Shown one piece after another: positions 14,002 to 17,847 of a stretch of DNA of 17,847 bases. Both the position numbers and the translations under genes were made by a program. The notes under the pieces were generated by a model that was not told where the DNA came from, ran no database searches, and saw nothing but the letters and a program-made list of their open reading frames with translations. How positions within the stretch are numbered: position 1 is the stretch's first letter; every line of letters starts with the position of its first letter. This DNA is from Paludibacter sp. (GTDB lineage: Bacteria; Bacteroidota; Bacteroidia; Bacteroidales; Paludibacteraceae): the NCBI GenBank assembly GCA_030655595.1, contig JAUSNQ010000162.1, forward strand, positions 1 through 17,847, given 5' to 3'.

Positions 14002-14998
14002 GCATGCCACAGGCTGCAAAAATATCTTCTCCCCGTGATCTACGGATGGTGCTTGTAATACCGTTGTTGGTCAGGTAATCTCTGAATGCAACCATTTTGC
14101 TTTCGCCTGAAGATTTTAATTCTACTCCCGGGATGGCATGGAAACGAATCAGGTTTACCCTGCAGTCGATGCCTCTTAAAACTTTCACCATCTCTAATGC
14201 GTGCCGGGTGGTATCATTCAAGCCGTCGAACATGATGTATTCAAACGAAACACGCCTTTGTTTGCTGAAATCGTATTTTCGCAATTCTGTGAGCACATCG
14301 CTTAATGGATATGCTTTTTGAATTGGCATCAATTTCAGACGCTCTTCCGCAAAAGGGGAGTGCATACTGATTGCCAAATGACAATTGGATTTTTCCATAA
14401 AAACTTTCAAGCCGGGAATTAATCCGATGGTTGAGACGGTAATACGTCGGGGGCTCCAGGCATGACCATACTCAGCTGTCAGTATGTCAAGTGTTTGCAG
14501 TAAGTTGATCATGTTGTCTAATGGCTCACCCATCCCCATAAAAACTAAATTCGTGAGTTGCTCTGATTCTGGTATGGAGTAGAACTGGTTTAAAATTTCG
14601 TGTGCGGTGAGTTGTGCCCCGAAACCTTGTTTACCGGTCATGCAAAACAGGCAATTCATTTTACATCCCACTTGCGACGAAATGCAAAGCGTTGATCTGT
14701 CTTCTTCCGGAATAAATACACTTTCAATTAAATGACCCTGTTGCGTTTTGAAAAGGTATTTTTTTGTGCCGTCGATTGAGGCCTGTTCTTCAATAGGAGC
14801 ATATCTGCCGACTTCATATTCCTCATTTAACAAGGTTCTGTTTTTGGCAGCAATGTTGGTCATTTCCGCTATAGAGTTAACTCTTTGCTTGTAAATCCAC
14901 TCAGAAAGCTGTTTCCCTGTAAATGAAGGCATGCCAAGCCCTGTGGCAATAGCAGAGAGTTCCTCCAATGTTTTTCCGAGTAATGGAATTTTAGTCAT
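13979..14998 (-). CDS. rlmN: 23S rRNA (adenine2503-C2)-methyltransferase, dual-specificity tRNA methyltransferase
   Basis: RlmN is a radical-SAM enzyme that methylates C2 of A2503 in 23S rRNA and A37 of some tRNAs. The 339-residue protein has the [4Fe-4S] motif CKMNCLFC (C112, C116, C119). The two extra cysteines of the family mechanism are C105 in TLCISSQVGC and C330 in AACGML, matching C118 and C355 of E. coli by spacing and context. FMGMGEPLDN is the SAM-binding GEP block and STIGLIPG follows as in relatives. Presence of C330 and the GMGEP context fit RlmN; Cfr resistance enzymes are closely related, but nothing in the neighbourhood suggests one. The ATG at 14998 gives normal length. The end overlaps the convergent relA-like gene by 23 bp. 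A terminator upstream isolates it from the foldase gene. Confidence 0.95.
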   Translation of the reverse strand: MTKIPLLGKTLEELSAIATGLGMPSFTGKQLSEWIYKQRVNSIAEMTNIAAKNRTLLNEEYEVGRYAPIEEQASIDGTKKYLFKTQQGHLIESVFIPEEDRSTLCISSQVGCKMNCLFCMTGKQGFGAQLTAHEILNQFYSIPESEQLTNLVFMGMGEPLDNMINLLQTLDILTAEYGHAWSPRRITVSTIGLIPGLKVFMEKSNCHLAISMHSPFAEERLKLMPIQKAYPLSDVLTELRKYDFSKQRRVSFEYIMFDGLNDTTRHALEMVKVLRGIDCRVNLIRFHAIPGVELKSSGESKMVAFRDYLTNNGITSTIRRSRGEDIFAACGMLSSSKHA

Positions 14999-15015
14999 AT
15001 TAAAAATTATTTTGT

Positions 15016-15023
15016 CAAAAGTA
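15016..15023 (-). promoter_or_regulatory. Possible -7 box of rlmN
   Basis: The minus strand reads TACTTTTG (15023 to 15016), an exact TAnnTTTG match 17 bp upstream of the rlmN ATG. The nearest TTTG (15043 to 15040) is only 16 bp away, shorter than normal, and lies in the T-tract of the terminator. The support is partial. Confidence 0.4.
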
Positions 15024-15040
15024 CATAATCTATAGCAATC

Positions 15041-15076
15041 AAAAAAATGACGGGATGAAAATACTTCACCCCGTCA
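15041..15076 (-). terminator. Rho-independent terminator of the PpiD-like gene
   Basis: On the minus strand a stem of TGACGGG with CCCGTCA, one mismatch, then 4 more pairs (TGAA/TTCA) around a 5-base loop, is followed by seven T residues (15047 to 15041). It begins 22 bp after the foldase stop codon at 15099-15101. It should end that transcript before rlmN. The plus strand has no T-tract after the stem, so it is one-directional. Confidence 0.88.
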
Positions 15077-15098
15077 CTTGTTCCTTATGTGAATTGTG

Positions 15099-17213
15099 TT
15101 AATAGAAGATCAGTCTGTTGTCTTCAATATCTGCATTATCCCTCAAATTCATCATGATAGAATTTGGTAAAGTGTATTTGAATCGTGAAGCAAGATTTTG
15201 CTTTTCCGAAGCAACATCAAATGTCATTTCATTTTGTTGAATGTTTGTAGCTTGTACGACAAACACACCTGCATTTCCTTTGATAGGACTTGATATCTGA
15301 TTGGCTTTGAGTGATGTTGTTTTACCTAAAACAGCAGGCTCGAATCCTTCCATGCTAAATTGATACGAATTAAAATTAACTCCCACGGCTGTTTTAACTT
15401 CCAACTCAAGTTTTTGAGCCAAATCTTCAATTGTAGTTCCGTTTTTTAACAAGCCGTTCATGTTTTCAATCATGCGGGCAGCTTTTTTCTCTCTGATAAT
15501 TTCGCTTTTGATTTGATTAGATACCTTGTTGATCGGTCTGTATTTAGATTTGCTAACATCGGTAATTGCAGCCACAATCAATTCTTTTTCGCATTCAAAT
15601 ACATCCGAAACGGTTCCTTTGGAGTTCTCAAAAACCCAACGGACAATTTGACGTGATTGCGGGATATTCAATATTTTATCATTGGTTTGGAGCACTTCGT
15701 TGGCCTGACGGACAATGTATTTGTTTTCGCGGGCAATGCTGTCAAAATCCGCTGCTTTCAAACCGGCAGCAAACCGTTTAGCTTCGTTGAAGATCTTACT
15801 CTCGGTTTTAGAGCTGGCAATAACACTGCGCTCCAGAATGGCCAATTTAATTTTGGCTTTGGGAGCCGTTTTCTCCATGATTTGGATGATTTGTGTACCT
15901 TGAGCATTTTTGAAAGTAAAAACTTCATTAGAACTTTTCGCAAATGCATCACGCAGAATATCTTTATCTAAAGCCTGATCTCCATCTAAAATCCATCCGA
16001 TTTCGCCGTTATTATCAGCAGTTTGCTTAACAGCAGAATATTTCCTTGCTAATTCTCCAAAATTTGCTCCACCTTTGACTGCACGTACAATGCTATCGGT
16101 TTTGGCTTCCTCTGAAGTCAACAAAAAGATATGTCTCAATTTTACTGAGTCAGGAATCATGATGCCGGTTTCCATGATGCGCGCCATGGTATACGTATTG
16201 TTTTCAAACAACGGACCAATCACATCTCCTTTTTTTCCTGAGAAGGCAAAACTTTTCAGTCCCAATGGCACTGTTCTTTCGGTATAATTGCGACCGGTAT
16301 AAGGGGTATCTGAATTGCTGTTTACCAATTCAACAACTTCATCTGTAGTTGCAAAATCTTCTCTCAGGTCGTTGATGAATTTTTCTGCGTTTGCAAAATC
16401 TTCTTCATTGGGTTGGATATTGAAACTCACAAAGCTGATTGAAACGTTTGGTTCCTGAAGGTATTGCGTCATTTGTTTGTTATACCTTTCTTTGATTTCC
16501 TTTTCTGTTACCGAGAAATCAGTATCAGGAATTGAAAAGTAAGGTTGAACGATATAATTCACATCGTAATTTGCCAGGTTGACATCAAAGTTTGCTTTGG
16601 CTTCAACGCTGTTTGTTGAAACAGAATTGGTAATAAGTATATTGTATTTTTCCTGTAAAAGAGAAAACTTAACTGTTTTTTCAAGAAATATCCATAGTTT
16701 TTTGTAATCGCTCAAGAGTTGTTCCATTTGTGCGTCGGTAGGCACATCATCCTTAAAATTCAAGAACTGAAGCAATAATGCCCGACTGAATCTGCCTGAT
16801 TCGTCAGCGAAAAATCGACGTTGCTGAATCATCGGATGTATTTTATTGCCAATCAGGTTGTCCGACAGCTCTTCCTTGCTGACTGTCAATCCCATCTTTT
16901 CAGCTTCGTCCAAAAGCAGTTTTTCGCGAATCATCTGATCCCATACATAAGACCGAATCTGTTGCATCGTCTGTTCGTCGATATCTGCCTGTCCGGTTTC
17001 ATATTTTTGAAAAACAACAATCTGATCTAATAAGTCTTGGTAATCAAGTATATTGACTGATTCTCCATTAATTTCTGCAACGGTTTCTCTGGATTTATTG
17101 AAAAAGCTTGACCCCTGTGTCAGAAAGTCACCTACAATAAATGAAACCAATGCAACTCCTATCACTACAATAAGCAAAACTCCTTTACTTCTGATTTTCT
17201 CTAATGTTGCCAT
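15099..17213 (-). CDS. PpiD/SurA-like periplasmic peptidyl-prolyl isomerase, membrane-anchored
   Basis: This 704-residue protein fits the SurA_N plus PpiC (parvulin) family that assists folding of secreted and outer-membrane proteins. One transmembrane segment (about 11-30, LLIVVIGVALVSFIVGDF) anchors it with the bulk in the periplasm. A SurA_N/PpiD N-terminal helical domain spans about 40-190 (MIREKLLLDEAEKMGL). A parvulin-type PpiC domain lies at about 355-450, with SVKLRHIFLL, GANFGELARKYS and GEIGWI. The segment at about 230-350 may be a second, degenerate parvulin-like domain. Layout and length resemble E. coli PpiD, which has an inactive parvulin domain; activity here is uncertain. Downstream is a strong terminator. 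Upstream is the CorC-like gene, with a promoter candidate inside its 3' end. The ATG at 17213 directly precedes the anchor and suits the family. Confidence 0.9.
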   Translation of the reverse strand: MATLEKIRSKGVLLIVVIGVALVSFIVGDFLTQGSSFFNKSRETVAEINGESVNILDYQDLLDQIVVFQKYETGQADIDEQTMQQIRSYVWDQMIREKLLLDEAEKMGLTVSKEELSDNLIGNKIHPMIQQRRFFADESGRFSRALLLQFLNFKDDVPTDAQMEQLLSDYKKLWIFLEKTVKFSLLQEKYNILITNSVSTNSVEAKANFDVNLANYDVNYIVQPYFSIPDTDFSVTEKEIKERYNKQMTQYLQEPNVSISFVSFNIQPNEEDFANAEKFINDLREDFATTDEVVELVNSNSDTPYTGRNYTERTVPLGLKSFAFSGKKGDVIGPLFENNTYTMARIMETGIMIPDSVKLRHIFLLTSEEAKTDSIVRAVKGGANFGELARKYSAVKQTADNNGEIGWILDGDQALDKDILRDAFAKSSNEVFTFKNAQGTQIIQIMEKTAPKAKIKLAILERSVIASSKTESKIFNEAKRFAAGLKAADFDSIARENKYIVRQANEVLQTNDKILNIPQSRQIVRWVFENSKGTVSDVFECEKELIVAAITDVSKSKYRPINKVSNQIKSEIIREKKAARMIENMNGLLKNGTTIEDLAQKLELEVKTAVGVNFNSYQFSMEGFEPAVLGKTTSLKANQISSPIKGNAGVFVVQATNIQQNEMTFDVASEKQNLASRFKYTLPNSIMMNLRDNADIEDNRLIFY

Positions 17214-17269
17214 TTTATTAACTTGAAATGTATTTGTTTAGACAATTATACTTGTTTTTTTTGAGGGCA

Positions 17270-17301
17270 CGAATATACGGAATTTATTTTAACTGCCCAA
17301 A
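17270..17301 (-). promoter_or_regulatory. Probable promoter of the PpiD-like gene
   Basis: On the minus strand TTTG (17301 to 17298), 20 bp, then TATATTCG (17277 to 17270) match the Bacteroidetes pattern except for C at one T position. The -33 element lies within the last codons of the CorC-like gene. Transcription would start near 17262, leaving a leader of about 50 nt. It gives the foldase a source of transcription separate from the upstream gene. Confidence 0.5.
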
Positions 17302-17847
17302 AATAATTTGATTAATTCAATTCTGTTATTGGTTACTTTGATACATCTGCAACTGAAATTTCCGATGATGATAACTTCATTTATCTTCGGAAAGTGTTGA
17401 TGGTGGTGCAGGATAAATCCGGCTATGGTTTCATAACTATCTGATTCAGGAATATCCAGTCCGAATTTTTCATTGGCCAGTTGCACTTCCATCCTGCCGG
17501 AAAGTAAATATTCGTTTTCATTCAGTTGTTTTGCAATGTATTCGCGGTTATCGTGTTCGTCTTCAATTTCTCCAAAGATTTCTTCAATGATATCTTCCAA
17601 AGTGATAATGCCATTAGTTCCCCCATGTTCATCTACAACAATGGCAATACTTTTTTTCTCTTGCATAAACAGCTTCATCAATTTATGAGCGGTCATATTT
17701 TCAGGAACAATCGGTATTGGTTTGATGTATTTTTTCCACTCATTGAGATGTTCAAACATTTCAGAAGAATGAATGTATCCGATGATATTATCGATATTCT
17801 CTTTGTAAATAGGAATTTTTGAAAATCCTGTTTCAATAAATGTTTGC
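17289..17847 (-). CDS. CBS-domain CorC/HlyC-family (hemolysin-like, possible GldE-type) transporter, C-terminal part (partial)
   Basis: The frame stays open to the window edge; the ATG at 17759 is internal, since codons upstream continue the CBS fold (TGFSKIPIYKENIDNIIGYIH). The visible 185 residues hold the end of the first CBS domain, a second CBS domain (MTAHKLMKLF, IVVDEHGGTNGIITLEDIIEEIFGEIEDEHD), and a CorC_HlyC domain from about SGRMEVQLANEKFG to the end. In complete family members these follow a DUF21 membrane domain, outside this window. The family is linked to Mg2+/Co2+ transport; in Bacteroidota, GldE, a gliding and type IX secretion protein, has the same layout, so either reading is possible. 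EHGGTNGIITLEDIIEEIFGEI is the family signature. The gene ends 75 bp before the PpiD-like start. Confidence 0.88.
   Translation of the reverse strand, partial: QTFIETGFSKIPIYKENIDNIIGYIHSSEMFEHLNEWKKYIKPIPIVPENMTAHKLMKLFMQEKKSIAIVVDEHGGTNGIITLEDIIEEIFGEIEDEHDNREYIAKQLNENEYLLSGRMEVQLANEKFGLDIPESDSYETIAGFILHHHQHFPKINEVIIIGNFSCRCIKVTNNRIELIKLFLGS

Noticed and set aside
14097..14321. Plus-strand reading frame inside rlmN
   Set aside because: It is a shadow of rlmN with no family match, no start signal and no promoter.
13979..14998. A Cfr-type antibiotic-resistance methyltransferase
   Set aside because: Length, the N-terminal part and a housekeeping context fit RlmN. There is no mobile element or resistance gene nearby.

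Overview
The window looks like a housekeeping stretch of a Bacteroidota chromosome, most likely from the order Bacteroidales. Four things point there: a type IX secretion (Por) sorting-domain tail at the left edge; a CarboxypepD_reg-like domain fused to a TonB receptor; DUF3822 next to rsmD; and several promoters that fit the Bacteroidetes pattern TTTG - about 20 bp - TAnnTTTG. DNA is moderately AT-rich, Shine-Dalgarno sequences are weak or absent, and I see no phage, IS, CRISPR or RNA-gene signature.

Layout. Positions 1-3752 (+): the tail of a secreted protein, a Dabb-domain protein, a membrane-anchored protein with three helix-hairpin-helix units, a processive-type GT2 glycosyltransferase, and fmt. 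Positions 3752-6678 (+): a self-contained unit made of a palindrome, a near-perfect promoter, a small membrane protein with three His-x-His motifs, a structured intergenic RNA, and a TonB-dependent receptor with Cys-x-x-Cys in its plug. Positions 6729-9069 (-): hisD-hisC, separated by one base. Position 9214 (+): a small lipoprotein. Positions 9725-11567 (-): a pilin-like or membrane-anchored unknown, DUF3822 and rsmD, with the last two overlapping. Position 11791 (+): a long RelA/SpoT protein whose hydrolase site is destroyed. Positions 13979-14998 (-): rlmN. Positions 15099-17847 (-): a PpiD/SurA-like periplasmic foldase with a clear terminator, preceded by the C-terminal part of a CBS/CorC transporter protein.

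How the genes fit together. Most are core functions: translation initiation (fmt), rRNA methylation (rsmD, rlmN), stringent response (relA), histidine synthesis (hisD, hisC) and envelope biogenesis (GT2, foldase, CorC-like protein). Two gene pairs converge with overlapping 3' ends (lipoprotein/rsmD and relA/rlmN), so the region is compact. The part most worth a second look is 3752-6678. It has the shape of a small, regulated nutrient or metal uptake unit with a possible RNA switch or coupling element between its two genes. I do not see a clearly new multi-gene system elsewhere.
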